Shown here one piece after another: positions 1 to 7,570 of a DNA stretch of 11,839 nucleotides. Position 1 is the first letter of the stretch. The number at the start of each line of letters is the position of its first letter. Position numbers and translations under genes: made by a program. The DNA lies in assembly GCA_047972145.1 (NCBI GenBank), contig JBKEAI010000135.1, forward strand, positions 1-11,839, written 5' to 3'. The DNA is from JAMLGJ01 sp047972145 (GTDB lineage: Bacteria; Actinomycetota; Acidimicrobiia; Acidimicrobiales; Microtrichaceae). Under the pieces are notes generated by a model. The model saw only the letters and a program-made list of their open reading frames with translations. It was not told the origin of the DNA and searched no databases.

Positions 1-13
1 CGACATCACAGCG

Positions 14-87
14 TGGGCGTAACAGGAATCGAACCTGTGACCTCTGCCGTGTGAAGGCAGCGCTCTAGCCATCTGAGCCATACGCCC
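14..87 (-). tRNA. tRNA-Val (anticodon CAC)
   Basis: The reverse complement folds into a full 74-nt cloverleaf. It has a 7-bp acceptor stem (GGGCGTA/TACGCCC), a D arm with GCTC/GAGC, an anticodon stem CTGCC/GGCAG around the loop TTCACAC, a 5-nt variable loop, a T arm ACAGG/CCTGT with the loop TTCGATT, and discriminator base A. The anticodon CAC reads the valine codon GUG, which is common in GC-rich genomes. The 3' CCA is not encoded: the bases after the discriminator are CGC, so CCA must be added after transcription. The gene lies downstream of the J-domain gene on the same strand but has its own likely -10 box. Confidence 0.95.
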
Positions 88-98
88 GTGAGCAGGCG

Positions 99-104
99 AT
101 CGTA
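99..104 (-). promoter_or_regulatory. Putative -10 box of the tRNA-Val gene
   Basis: The minus strand reads TACGAT, matching the TANNNT pattern of actinobacterial housekeeping sigma factors. Transcription starting about seven bases downstream would leave a 5' leader of roughly five nucleotides before the tRNA. I see no convincing -35 box at normal spacing, so this rests on the -10 and its position alone. Confidence 0.35.
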
Positions 105-156
105 GCAGTCCCCCGCCGGGCCCCTCGCACCGTTGCACCACTCGAAGCAGCCGGGA

Positions 157-954
157 TCAGTCGTTCTGGTTCTCCGCGATGCAGAAGAACCTCGTGTCCA
201 CGCTCACGTACCGCGGGGCTCGGTCGGGACAGTCCAACGCAGCGCGCACCTGCGCCACGATCCGTCCGTCGTTGGGTACGTCACAGGGCACGATGATCGC
301 GTTGCTCCCGTCGTAGACCCTGGCGCAGCCCTCGAGTGGTGGCGGCTGGACCGGCTTCGTCTCTCCCCTCCCGCCGGCGTACGCGGTCACGATGAACAGG
401 CCGAGCACAACCGCGATGATCACGATGATCGGCCCCTTGCGCAGCAGCTGGGCGGTCCAGGCGCCCACCACCAGTCCGTCATCGTCATCCGAATCGGCTC
501 TGGCGCCTGTCCCGCCGCCATCGCCTCCCTTGGGGTGCCAGTACGCACCCCGTCCAGCGGTGGAGGTGGCTCTACCGGCCTTCGCCGAACTGTTCCCTGC
601 TCCGGGATTTCCAGTTCGCTGGCGGGTCGGTTGAGGTCGGCGCCCGTCGCGGTTGGTCGGACGTCGGCGCTGGGACCCGGTGCCGGTACCACCTGCCGAG
701 GCCTGCTCGTGTTGCAGGCGTGTCTTGCGTTGGGCGTCATATGAGCTACGCCGCCCCTCGTCACGCAGGGTGTTCCAGGCATCGTTGATCTCGCGCATGC
801 GCCGGTCCGCCAGCGCCCGCTCGGCCTGAGTGGCCCCGACGTGGCGGTCGGGGTGCAGCATCCGCACCAGACGTCTGTGAGCAGCACGGACCTCCTCGAC
901 GGAAGCCGACGGGTCGATCCCGAGCACCTGGTAATGGTCGCGCTCCTCGCTCAC
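157..954 (-). CDS. Membrane-anchored J-domain (DnaJ-like) protein
   Basis: This 265-residue protein starts with a J domain (about residues 6-75) containing the HPD tripeptide at 34-36, which stimulates Hsp70 (DnaK) ATPase. Residues ~77-160 form a Gly/Arg/Pro/Ser-rich linker, followed by an acidic patch. One hydrophobic helix (about 174-193) follows an Arg-Lys pair, so the J domain should face the cytoplasm and the last ~70 residues lie outside. That tail has four cysteines (C210, C224, C242, C258), enough for two disulfides. Its C...VPC...CP...C spacing resembles small domains of actinobacterial secreted proteins (LppU or septum-formation type), a resemblance judged by eye. There is no DnaJ zinc finger or C-terminal substrate domain, so this is not DnaJ itself but a dedicated co-chaperone that could bring DnaK to the membrane. 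The start is GTG; no Shine-Dalgarno precedes it, and the spacing from a TAGCAT box suggests a leaderless transcript. Confidence 0.85.
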   Translation of the reverse strand: MSEERDHYQVLGIDPSASVEEVRAAHRRLVRMLHPDRHVGATQAERALADRRMREINDAWNTLRDEGRRSSYDAQRKTRLQHEQASAGGTGTGSQRRRPTNRDGRRPQPTRQRTGNPGAGNSSAKAGRATSTAGRGAYWHPKGGDGGGTGARADSDDDDGLVVGAWTAQLLRKGPIIVIIAVVLGLFIVTAYAGGRGETKPVQPPPLEGCARVYDGSNAIIVPCDVPNDGRIVAQVRAALDCPDRAPRYVSVDTRFFCIAENQND

Positions 955-960
955 ATGGCG

Positions 961-966
961 ATGCTA
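961..966 (-). promoter_or_regulatory. Putative -10 box for a leaderless J-domain transcript
   Basis: The minus strand reads TAGCAT followed by six bases and then the GTG start codon. Transcription from the usual distance would begin at or next to the G of GTG, giving a leaderless mRNA, which is common in actinobacteria. This fits the absence of a Shine-Dalgarno. No good -35 hexamer is visible. Confidence 0.4.
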
Positions 967-1080
967 GGACCCGACCAGGACCCCTGGGTTCGCAGGCACC
1001 TACGCTGGGGGCGCTTCGAGTTCCGAATGTCAATCGCTGCGAAGGCCGATCACCGCCAATGCCAGCCGCAGGACTGCGTT

Positions 1081-1133
1081 CGGGCTACATGGACCGCATC
1101 CCAACCACACGGGCTACGTCCCAACCCACACGG
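1081..1133 (+). repeat. Short imperfect direct repeat upstream of the MFS gene
   Basis: TCCCAACCACACGG (1099-1112) recurs as TCCCAACCCACACGG (1119-1133) with one inserted C. CGGGCTACAT (1081-1090) recurs as CGGGCTACGT (1110-1119). The first pair is spaced about 20 bases, two helical turns, in the gap between divergent genes. It could be a regulator-binding site or a local duplication. The rest of the gap (955-1201) shows no small gene and no clear promoter for the MFS gene. Confidence 0.4.
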
Positions 1134-1201
1134 ATTCCGAGATCTCTGCACCAGTAAGCACCCCACCGAACCCCGGCGGCCCCAGAGCTGCGCCCGGCAC
1201 G

Positions 1202-2398
1202 ATGGCCGCGGCCTTCCGCCACGAGGCCTTCCGCCGCGTCTTCGCAGGCACCCTCAGCTCCAACATCGGCACCTGGATGCAGAACGTCATCCTGATCGCC
1301 CTTGCATACGACCTAACCGACAGCTCCACGTTCATCGGCATCATCACCTTCGCCCAACTGGGCCCGATGCTCGTGTTGTCGCCGCTCGGCGGAGCGATCG
1401 CGGATCGGGTCAATCGGCGGGTGCTGATGATCTCGATCGCTGCACTCCAGGGGGTGCTCTCAGCGCTGCTGGCGGTGGTTGCCACCAGCGACGAACCGAG
1501 CCGTGCGGTGCTGGTGATCGTCGTCGCGGGCCTCGGCATCGGTTCCGCCATCAACGCCCCCGCAGCGAACGCTGTGCTTCCCGAGCTCGTCGGACGACGC
1601 GACCTGCAAGGCGCCGTCGCGCTCAACTCCGCGTCCATGAACGCATCGCGGGTGATCGGACCGATCCTCGGCGGCATCGGCGCTGCGATCGGAGGCGCAC
1701 CGTTCGTGTTCGCCATCAACGCCGCCACCTACGGCTTCGTGATCCTGGCGGTGGGCACCGCGCACGCAGATTTCTCCGCCAAAGGCGAACGTGGTGAATC
1801 ACCGTGGAAACAGGTTGCCGGGGGGTTCCGCGAGGCGCGTTCGGACCAGGTGGTGGGGCGGGTGCTGGTCACGATCGCCGTGTACTCGCTGTGTTGCCTG
1901 GTGTTCATCTACCAGATGCCCCTGATCGCGGACGAGCAGTTCGGGCTCGAGGGTTGGCGCTACACCCTCTTGTTCTCCACCTTCGGCCTGGGTGCGTTCA
2001 CCGGCGCTGTGTCGATGGGATCGGTGCTGTCGGGGCTCAGCCGGGCACGGATGGTCCGCATCGGGCTGGCGGTGTTCGGAGTCGCCCTCGGGATCTTCGG
2101 ACTCAGCACCTCGGTGTGGATCGGCTACCCCGCGGTGTTCGTCGCAGGGGCTAGCTACTTCGTGGTGGTGACCGCGCTGGTCACCACGCTGCAACTCCGG
2201 GTGCGCGACGAGGTCCGGGGCAGGGTGATGGGCCTTTGGATGATGGCGTGGGCCGGATTGGTCCCCGTCGGGGGTTTGCTGGGAGGCATCGCGATCGACC
2301 ACCTCGGGCTCACCCCCGTGCTCGTCACAGGTGCTGCGATCAGCGTCCTGCTCGCAGCCGCGTCGGGCGTAAGCGACGCGTCCAACCTCACTTCTTGA
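1202..2398 (+). CDS. MFS_3-type major facilitator exporter
   Basis: This 398-residue protein has about 10-12 hydrophobic segments, the usual size for a 12-helix major facilitator. Residues 63-73 (GGAIADRVNRR) are the motif A loop between helices 2 and 3. A related loop in the second half contains RDEVRGRVMG (335-344). The N-terminal FRR...N-x-GTWMQ pattern (10-27) and the RDLQGAVALNS segment (133-143) fit the MFS_3 group that includes the enterobactin exporter EntS. Function by family is proton-driven efflux at the cytoplasmic membrane; the substrate cannot be read from sequence and no siderophore gene is nearby. The ATG at 1202 has no Shine-Dalgarno. The frame is open back to a stop at 965-967 without another ATG, GTG or TTG, so this start is the only standard one. 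Transcription is divergent from the J-domain gene, and serB follows 71 bases downstream with its own promoter. Confidence 0.88.
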   Translation: MAAAFRHEAFRRVFAGTLSSNIGTWMQNVILIALAYDLTDSSTFIGIITFAQLGPMLVLSPLGGAIADRVNRRVLMISIAALQGVLSALLAVVATSDEPSRAVLVIVVAGLGIGSAINAPAANAVLPELVGRRDLQGAVALNSASMNASRVIGPILGGIGAAIGGAPFVFAINAATYGFVILAVGTAHADFSAKGERGESPWKQVAGGFREARSDQVVGRVLVTIAVYSLCCLVFIYQMPLIADEQFGLEGWRYTLLFSTFGLGAFTGAVSMGSVLSGLSRARMVRIGLAVFGVALGIFGLSTSVWIGYPAVFVAGASYFVVVTALVTTLQLRVRDEVRGRVMGLWMMAWAGLVPVGGLLGGIAIDHLGLTPVLVTGAAISVLLAAASGVSDASNLTS

Positions 2399-2434
2399 AC
2401 GGATCCGCGCGCTGGGGGGCGGTGTCCGTTCAAG
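2394..2434 (+). terminator. Inverted repeat at the end of the MFS gene
   Basis: CTTGAACGGA (2394-2403) and TCCGTTCAAG (2425-2434) are perfect 10-bp complements, and the left arm spans the MFS stop codon. Inside, CCGC (2405-2408) pairs with GCGG (2419-2422), giving a long hairpin with a 10-nt loop. No T-run follows, so it is not a textbook intrinsic terminator. It may end or protect the MFS mRNA. Because the right arm directly touches the serB -35 box, an operator is an equally good reading. Confidence 0.45.
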
Positions 2435-2463
2435 TTCGGATAGGGAGTGCCAGGCCGTAGGGT
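2435..2463 (+). promoter_or_regulatory. Putative leaderless serB promoter
   Basis: TTCGGA (2435-2440) and TAGGGT (2458-2463) are separated by exactly 17 bases. TAGGGT fits the TANNNT -10 pattern; the -35 is a weak match to TTGACA (3 of 6). The ATG of serB lies six bases after the -10, so transcription would start on or next to the A of ATG. No Shine-Dalgarno sits at the right distance, which supports a leaderless mRNA. Confidence 0.55.
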
Positions 2464-2469
2464 CGGGAA

Positions 2470-3672
2470 ATGGCAGTTGACCCCGATGGCCACAGTGACG
2501 CCCTGCTGATCCGGGTGAGCGGCAACGACCGTCCGGGGATAACAGCCGATCTCATGACCCTGCTGGACCTCTGCACCGCGACCGTCCAGGACCTCGAACA
2601 GGTGTTGGTGCGGGGTCACCTGACCCTCGCGGTCGCCATCGAGCACCCCGGTGAGGCGAAGCCGCAACTCGACGAGATGCTGGCCCGGTTCGCATCCGAG
2701 CGAGACCTGGCGGTCAGCACCGAGCTAGTTCCCGCGCCCCGGGACTCCCGCGATCGGGTGGACGCCGTAACCGTGCTCGGCCATGGACTCGAAACCGAGC
2801 TCTCGCCAGCTGAGCTCGGCGCTGTCGCCAGCTCCCTGCTGGCGGTGGGGGCCAACGTGGAACGCATCGTGCGCCTTGCGCGCTACCCGGTGTTCGCGTA
2901 CGAGTTCCTCGTGCGGGGAGCCGACCCGGTCGAGTTGCGCCGAACCATCGCCCGGGCGTCGTCCATCCACGGCCTCGACATCGCGGTGCAGCCCGCGGGT
3001 CTCGAACGGCGTGCCAAACGGCTCGTGGTCCTCGATGTCGATTCGACCCTGATCCAGGACGAGGTGATCGAACTGCTGGCAGCCGAGGCCAACTGCCACG
3101 ACGAGGTCCGCGCGATCACCACCGCTGCCATGGCCGGCGAGATCGACTTCGGGGAGGCGCTCACCGCCCGCGTGGCCCTGCTCGAGGGACTGGACGAGGC
3201 CGCTCTGGAACGGGCCCGTGCGAACATGCGCCTCACGCCCGGCGCACGCACGTTCGTGCGCACCCTCAAGCGGCTCGGTTACACCGTCGGGGTGGTCTCG
3301 GGGGGCTTCACCCAGTTCACCGAGGCCCTGCGTGAGGAGCTCGAGCTCGACCATGCTGTGGCGAACACCCTGGTCGTGCGCGAAGGCAGGCTCACCGGAG
3401 AGGTACATGGCCGCATCGTGGATCGCGCCCGCAAGGCCGAACTGCTCGCCGAGTTCGCCGAGATCGAGGGCATCCCGCTGTCGCAGACCGTCGCTGTGGG
3501 AGATGGCGCCAACGACATGGACATGCTCGCGGCCGCGGGCCTGGGGGTTGCGTTCAACGCCAAGCAGCTGGTCCAGGATGCGGCGGACACGACCGTAAAC
3601 GTCCCGTATCTGGATGCGGTGCTGTTCCTGCTCGGGGTGCGCCGCGGCGAGGTTGCTCCCGACGCCGACTGA
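2470..3672 (+). CDS. serB: Phosphoserine phosphatase SerB with two ACT domains
   Basis: SerB hydrolyses O-phosphoserine to serine, the last step of serine synthesis from 3-phosphoglycerate, in the cytoplasm. This 400-residue protein has an ACT domain at about 10-85 (with the sensor-like NDRPGI, 19-24), a second ACT-like region at about 96-175, and a HAD phosphatase from ~184. Motif I is DVDST (189-193): D189 is the predicted nucleophile and D191 the general acid/base. Motif II is S277-G-G, motif III K322, and motif IV GDGANDMDM (344-352) with Mg-binding D345 and D349. The ACT-ACT-HAD layout and length match mycobacterial SerB2, where the ACT domains bind regulatory amino acids; serine feedback here is inferred. 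No other serine pathway gene is in the window. A promoter directly upstream suggests separate transcription from the MFS gene. Confidence 0.96.
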   Translation: MAVDPDGHSDALLIRVSGNDRPGITADLMTLLDLCTATVQDLEQVLVRGHLTLAVAIEHPGEAKPQLDEMLARFASERDLAVSTELVPAPRDSRDRVDAVTVLGHGLETELSPAELGAVASSLLAVGANVERIVRLARYPVFAYEFLVRGADPVELRRTIARASSIHGLDIAVQPAGLERRAKRLVVLDVDSTLIQDEVIELLAAEANCHDEVRAITTAAMAGEIDFGEALTARVALLEGLDEAALERARANMRLTPGARTFVRTLKRLGYTVGVVSGGFTQFTEALREELELDHAVANTLVVREGRLTGEVHGRIVDRARKAELLAEFAEIEGIPLSQTVAVGDGANDMDMLAAAGLGVAFNAKQLVQDAADTTVNVPYLDAVLFLLGVRRGEVAPDAD

Positions 3673-3789
3673 GCAACGAACGGGGGCCTGACAACCCTGG
3701 GCGGCGACCCGATGGGCATCGGCGGCGCAGCTGCCGGCTTCGGGGGCCCACCGACAGCTCCCTCGATACCACCTACCAGGGTGGCCCGC
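3673..3789. other. Convergent serB / M16 peptidase gap
   Basis: This 117-base gap lies between the stops of serB (plus) and the M16 gene (minus). It holds no gene. Two small GC-rich hairpins are possible: CCGAT/ATCGG with loop GGGC (3709-3722) and CCACC/GGTGG with a 6-base loop (3769-3784). Neither has a T-run on either strand. They are weak candidates for termination of the two converging transcripts. Confidence 0.3.
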
Positions 3790-5067
3790 TCAGCCGATCT
3801 CTTCGGGACCGACCACGCACAGGGCACGGGGGGACCCGAACAGCTCCGAAGCGACGCGCTGCACCGCTTCGGTGCTCACATCGTCGATGTTCGCCAAGTG
3901 CTCCTCGACCGTGGTCACCCGGCCGAGGGTCGTCTCACCTGCTCCCAGGCGCGTCATGCGCGCGACCACACTCTCGAAGCCCATGATGAGTCCTCCACGC
4001 AGCGCCGATTTGGCGTGCTCGAGGGTCTCCTCGTCTATCCCGTCGGCCGCCAGATCCCCCGCGAGATCCTGGATCAGGGAGAGCAGCTGGTCGCCCTGGG
4101 ACGCGAGGGTCGCGCAGTGCACGCTCAGCGCGCCGACGTCGTGATGAGTCGAGAGTTCGGAGCCCACCGAATAGGTGAGTCCACGCGCTTCGCGGATCTC
4201 CTGGAACAGGATGCTCGACGGTCCCCCGCCGAACACGTGGTTGAGTACCGACAGGGCGTAGCGGTCCTCGCTGGCGGCTCCGGGGCTGCGCCAGCCGAGC
4301 GCAAGGTGCGAGAGCTCAGTCGGCCGCTCCAGGAACACCATCGGTGCCACGCCCGGACCGGGGTTCTCCCGCATGGGACGCTCGCCGGTGGGCCGGGTCC
4401 CGAACCGGGCTGCAACCTCCGACACGAGATGGTCGTGATCTATGTTGCCCGCGGCCGCCACCACGATGTTCGCAGGCTGGTACCAGCGGCTGAAGAACCC
4501 GGCGACGTCGTCACGGGAGATCGCACGTATCGACTCGGGGGTGCCCAGCGTCTCGCGACCGAGTGGGTGACCCGGGAACAACGCCTCGAACAGCCCGACC
4601 GACGCGGTGTCGTCGGGGTCCTCCTGGGCGGCAGCGAGCTCCTCGAGGATCACGTGGCGCTCCGCTTCCACGTCGGAGGCGGCCAGCAGTGGCCGTTCGA
4701 GTACATCGAGCAGCAGCTCGAGTGCCAAGTCGAGGTCGCTTGCGGGGACGCTCGTGTAGAACGCCGTGTGCTCGTTGGCCGTGAAGGCGTTCATGTCGCC
4801 GCCGACACCGTCTACAGCGAGGGCGATCGAACGCGCATCGCGATCCGCGGTCCCCTTGAACAGGAGATGTTCGAGGAAGTGCGACGACCCCGCCAGCGGG
4901 TCGGGTTCGTCACGCGACCCGACGCCCACCCACGCGGCGAGCGAGACGACCGCGCGTTCGGGCAGCGAATCGGTGAGGATTCGCAGACCGTTGTCCAGAA
5001 CGGTCCGCTCCACCCGGTCCTCCGGTGGGATTCGAGGTCCCCCGAAGGACCGGGCAGTGCGGGTCAT
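3790..5067 (-). CDS. M16B zinc peptidase (PepR-like)
   Basis: This 425-residue protein matches the single-subunit bacterial M16B peptidases related to mitochondrial processing peptidase. The inverted zinc motif HxxEH is at 63-67: H63 and H67 bind zinc and E66 is the catalytic base. The third ligand is most likely E143, 76 residues after H67. The second half has the RGLTY element (295-299) that supplies the conserved Arg-Tyr pair for substrate binding. No signal peptide is seen, so it is probably cytoplasmic. The ATG overlaps the pnp stop as ATGA, implying translational coupling. A PNPase gene followed by an M16 peptidase gene is a known actinobacterial pair (gpsI-pepR in Mycobacterium tuberculosis). 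The natural substrate is not known from sequence. It ends the minus-strand cluster, 117 bases from the end of serB. Confidence 0.93.
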   Translation of the reverse strand: MTRTARSFGGPRIPPEDRVERTVLDNGLRILTDSLPERAVVSLAAWVGVGSRDEPDPLAGSSHFLEHLLFKGTADRDARSIALAVDGVGGDMNAFTANEHTAFYTSVPASDLDLALELLLDVLERPLLAASDVEAERHVILEELAAAQEDPDDTASVGLFEALFPGHPLGRETLGTPESIRAISRDDVAGFFSRWYQPANIVVAAAGNIDHDHLVSEVAARFGTRPTGERPMRENPGPGVAPMVFLERPTELSHLALGWRSPGAASEDRYALSVLNHVFGGGPSSILFQEIREARGLTYSVGSELSTHHDVGALSVHCATLASQGDQLLSLIQDLAGDLAADGIDEETLEHAKSALRGGLIMGFESVVARMTRLGAGETTLGRVTTVEEHLANIDDVSTEAVQRVASELFGSPRALCVVGPEEIG

Positions 5068-7568
5068 CGTCGTGATCGACCCCGGGATCCGCCTCGGCCA
5101 CCACCGCCACCGCCGCCTCCACGGCCTCGGGAGCCCGCGGCCGGGCCCAGGTCGCCGTGCTTTTCGGCGAGCACCTCGTCGTAGCTGTCCGAGAAGCTCG
5201 CCTCGCGACGATCCGAGTCGCCCGAGCGGCCGTTGGAGCCGGCCCCGGAGCGTTCGGAGCGAGCCCCACCGCGCCCGGTACCATCGGCTGTACCAGGCGA
5301 TCCACCGTCGCTCGAACCCGGTGAGCTGGAACCGTGGGCGGCTGGTACGCCGCCCTCACTCGCTTTTGGGTCTGCGTCCGATGTGGGGGTGAGGGAGATC
5401 TTCCCGTTCGGGTCGATGTCGTCGACGGTGACCTCGAGGTCCTGGCCGAGTTCGAGGACGTCCTCGACCTTGTTGATGCGCTTGCCACCTCCGAGCTTGG
5501 AGATGTGCACCAGACCGTCGCGTCCGGGAAGGATGTTGACGAAGGCACCGAACTTGGTGATGTTGACCACCTTGCCCGGATAGACCGTCCCGACCTCGGC
5601 GGTCGGTGGATCGAGGATCAGCTTGATCTGGCGCTCGGCCTCGTTGACCGCACCGATGTCGACCGCGGCGATCGCCACGATGCCGAACTCACCGTCGTCG
5701 TCGACGCTGATGTCGGCGCCGGTCTCGGCCTGGATCGAGTTGATGACCTTGCCCTTGGGTCCGATCACCTCGCCGATCTTGTCGGCGGGGATCTCGAAGC
5801 TGATGATCTTCGGTGCGGTCTCGGCGAGCTCGTCGCGGGGCCCGTCGATCGCTGCCTTCATCACCGCGAGGATCTCGAGGCGTGCCTCCTTGGCCTGCTG
5901 GAGGGCATTGGCGAGCACGTCTGCGGGGATGCCGTCGATCTTCGTGTCGAGCTGGAGCGCCGTCACGAAGTCCTCTGTGCCGGCGACCTTGAAGTCCATG
6001 TCACCGAAGGCATCCTCGGCACCGAGGATGTCGGTGAGCGTCGTGTACTTGCCCTCGGCGTACACCAGGCCCATCGCGATGCCCGCCACGGGAGCCTTGA
6101 TCGGCACACCGGCGTCCATCAGCGAGAGGCTCGACGAGCACACCGATGCCATCGATGTGCTCCCGTTGGAGCTGAGCACCTCCGACACTAGGCGGATCGT
6201 GTAGGGGAACTCCTCCAGTGAGGGGACCACAGGGAACACCGCACGTTCGGCGAGGGCGCCGTGGCCGATCTCGCGGCGCTTGGGCCCGCGCATGAAGCCC
6301 GGTTCGCCGGTGGAGAACGGTGGGAAGTTGTAGTGGTGCAGGTAGCGCTTGCGGGTCTGGGGGTCGATGCCGTCGACCATCTGGTCCATCTTCTGCATCC
6401 CGAGGGTGCAGAAGTTGAGCACCTGGGTCTCGCCACGCTGGAACAGGCCCGTGCCGTGGGCGGTCGGGATCAGCCCGACCTCCGCGGACAGCGGGCGGAT
6501 GTCCTTGGTGCCACGGCCGTCGATGCGCACCCCGTCGTTGACGATCCGGCTCCGCACCACCGACTTGGTGACCGAACGGAACGCCGCCTTTGCCTGCTTG
6601 GTGGCGCTCGACTCGTCGCGATCGGCGTTGGTGAGCCCGGGGAGAACCTCTGCGACGACCTCTTCGCGTAGAGCATCCTCCGCGGCGGTGCGCTCGGCCT
6701 TGTCGGCGATCGACTGGACCGAGACCAGGCGGTCACCGACCGCCGCCTCGACCACCGAGAGCACGTCGTCGTCGTAGTCCGACGCCGTGGTGAACTCCAT
6801 GCGCTCGATCTCGCCGTACTGCGCGACATAAGCGGCGACCAGGTCGGACTGGAGCTTGATCGCCTCGGCGATGTGGGCCTTGGAGGCATCGAGCGCTGCG
6901 GCGAGGGCCGCCTCGTCGACCTTGGGGGCACCGTCGGAGTAGTAGCCCCAGGACTTCTCGGTGCCACCGGCTTCGACCATCATCACCGCGACGTCGCCGT
7001 CGTCGAGCAGGCGACCTGCGACGACGATCTCGAAGGTTGCCTCATCGCTCTCGGCGTAGGTCGGGTTCGCCAGCCACTCACCCTCGGTGGTGTGTGCGAG
7101 GCGGACCGCTCCGATCGGACCCTCGAAGGGGATGCCCGACAGCATCAGCGCGGCGGACGCACCGTTGATGCTCGCCACGTCGTAGGGGTTCTCCTGGTCG
7201 GCACCCATGACGGTGCCCACCACGTGGACCTCGTTGCGGAAGCCCTCGGGGAACGACGGGCGCAACGGTCGGTCGATCAGGCGACATGTGAGGATCGCCT
7301 GTTCACCCGCCCGGGCTTCGCGGCGGAAGAACGAGCCGGGGATCTTGCCCGCCGCGTACATCCGCTCCTCGATGTCGACGGTGAGCGGGAAGAAATCCGC
7401 ACCGTCGCGCATCTTGCGCGCAGCGGTGGCGGTTACCAGCACCCGGGTGTCGCCGAGGCCGACGAGCACCGACCCGTCGGCGAGGCCGGCGAGCTTGCCG
7501 GTCTCGATGAACATGTTCTTGAACTCGTCTCCGCCAAGGTTGGCTGAGACGCGTATTGCTTCGGCCAT
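5064..7568 (-). CDS. pnp: Polyribonucleotide nucleotidyltransferase (PNPase)
   Basis: PNPase degrades RNA 3'-to-5' with phosphate, releasing nucleoside diphosphates, and can add tails in reverse; it works as a trimer in the cytoplasm. Two RNase PH domains (about 10-240 and 345-565) flank an all-helical linker. The active site is in the second: D519, D525 and K527 match E. coli D486, D492 and K494. A KH domain (about 588-650) has the loop GPKG at 603-606, and an S1 domain follows (about 656-728). At 834 residues it is longer than the usual ~700-750. The extra ~100 residues are low complexity, rich in Gly, Ser and Arg, and end in an RGG-like segment with eight consecutive glycines (817-824). 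AGGAGG lies six bases before the ATG. The stop overlaps the M16 start. Confidence 0.97.
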   Translation of the reverse strand: MAEAIRVSANLGGDEFKNMFIETGKLAGLADGSVLVGLGDTRVLVTATAARKMRDGADFFPLTVDIEERMYAAGKIPGSFFRREARAGEQAILTCRLIDRPLRPSFPEGFRNEVHVVGTVMGADQENPYDVASINGASAALMLSGIPFEGPIGAVRLAHTTEGEWLANPTYAESDEATFEIVVAGRLLDDGDVAVMMVEAGGTEKSWGYYSDGAPKVDEAALAAALDASKAHIAEAIKLQSDLVAAYVAQYGEIERMEFTTASDYDDDVLSVVEAAVGDRLVSVQSIADKAERTAAEDALREEVVAEVLPGLTNADRDESSATKQAKAAFRSVTKSVVRSRIVNDGVRIDGRGTKDIRPLSAEVGLIPTAHGTGLFQRGETQVLNFCTLGMQKMDQMVDGIDPQTRKRYLHHYNFPPFSTGEPGFMRGPKRREIGHGALAERAVFPVVPSLEEFPYTIRLVSEVLSSNGSTSMASVCSSSLSLMDAGVPIKAPVAGIAMGLVYAEGKYTTLTDILGAEDAFGDMDFKVAGTEDFVTALQLDTKIDGIPADVLANALQQAKEARLEILAVMKAAIDGPRDELAETAPKIISFEIPADKIGEVIGPKGKVINSIQAETGADISVDDDGEFGIVAIAAVDIGAVNEAERQIKLILDPPTAEVGTVYPGKVVNITKFGAFVNILPGRDGLVHISKLGGGKRINKVEDVLELGQDLEVTVDDIDPNGKISLTPTSDADPKASEGGVPAAHGSSSPGSSDGGSPGTADGTGRGGARSERSGAGSNGRSGDSDRREASFSDSYDEVLAEKHGDLGPAAGSRGRGGGGGGGGRGGSRGRSRR
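5097..5120 (-). repeat. Glycine-codon run in the PNPase tail
   Basis: Eight consecutive Gly codons (GGN, residues 817-824) form a trinucleotide-like tract on the minus strand, flanked by Arg-Gly motifs (RGR before, RGG and RGR after). The mixed third positions suggest selection on the protein or old expansion rather than a recent slippage array. Confidence 0.7.
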
Positions 7569-7570
7569 GG

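Noticed and set aside
841..1797. 318-codon plus-strand open frame
   Set aside because: It overlaps the J-domain gene antisense and the MFS gene in another frame; the product is Arg/His-rich, typical of a GC-rich shadow frame.
3712..5184. 490-codon plus-strand open frame
   Set aside because: It lies antisense to the M16 gene and the pnp 3' end, whose minus-strand products have clear catalytic motifs. Its translation shows no family pattern.
5334..6191. 285-codon plus-strand open frame inside pnp
   Set aside because: It is antisense to conserved PNPase domains, with no recognisable domain of its own.
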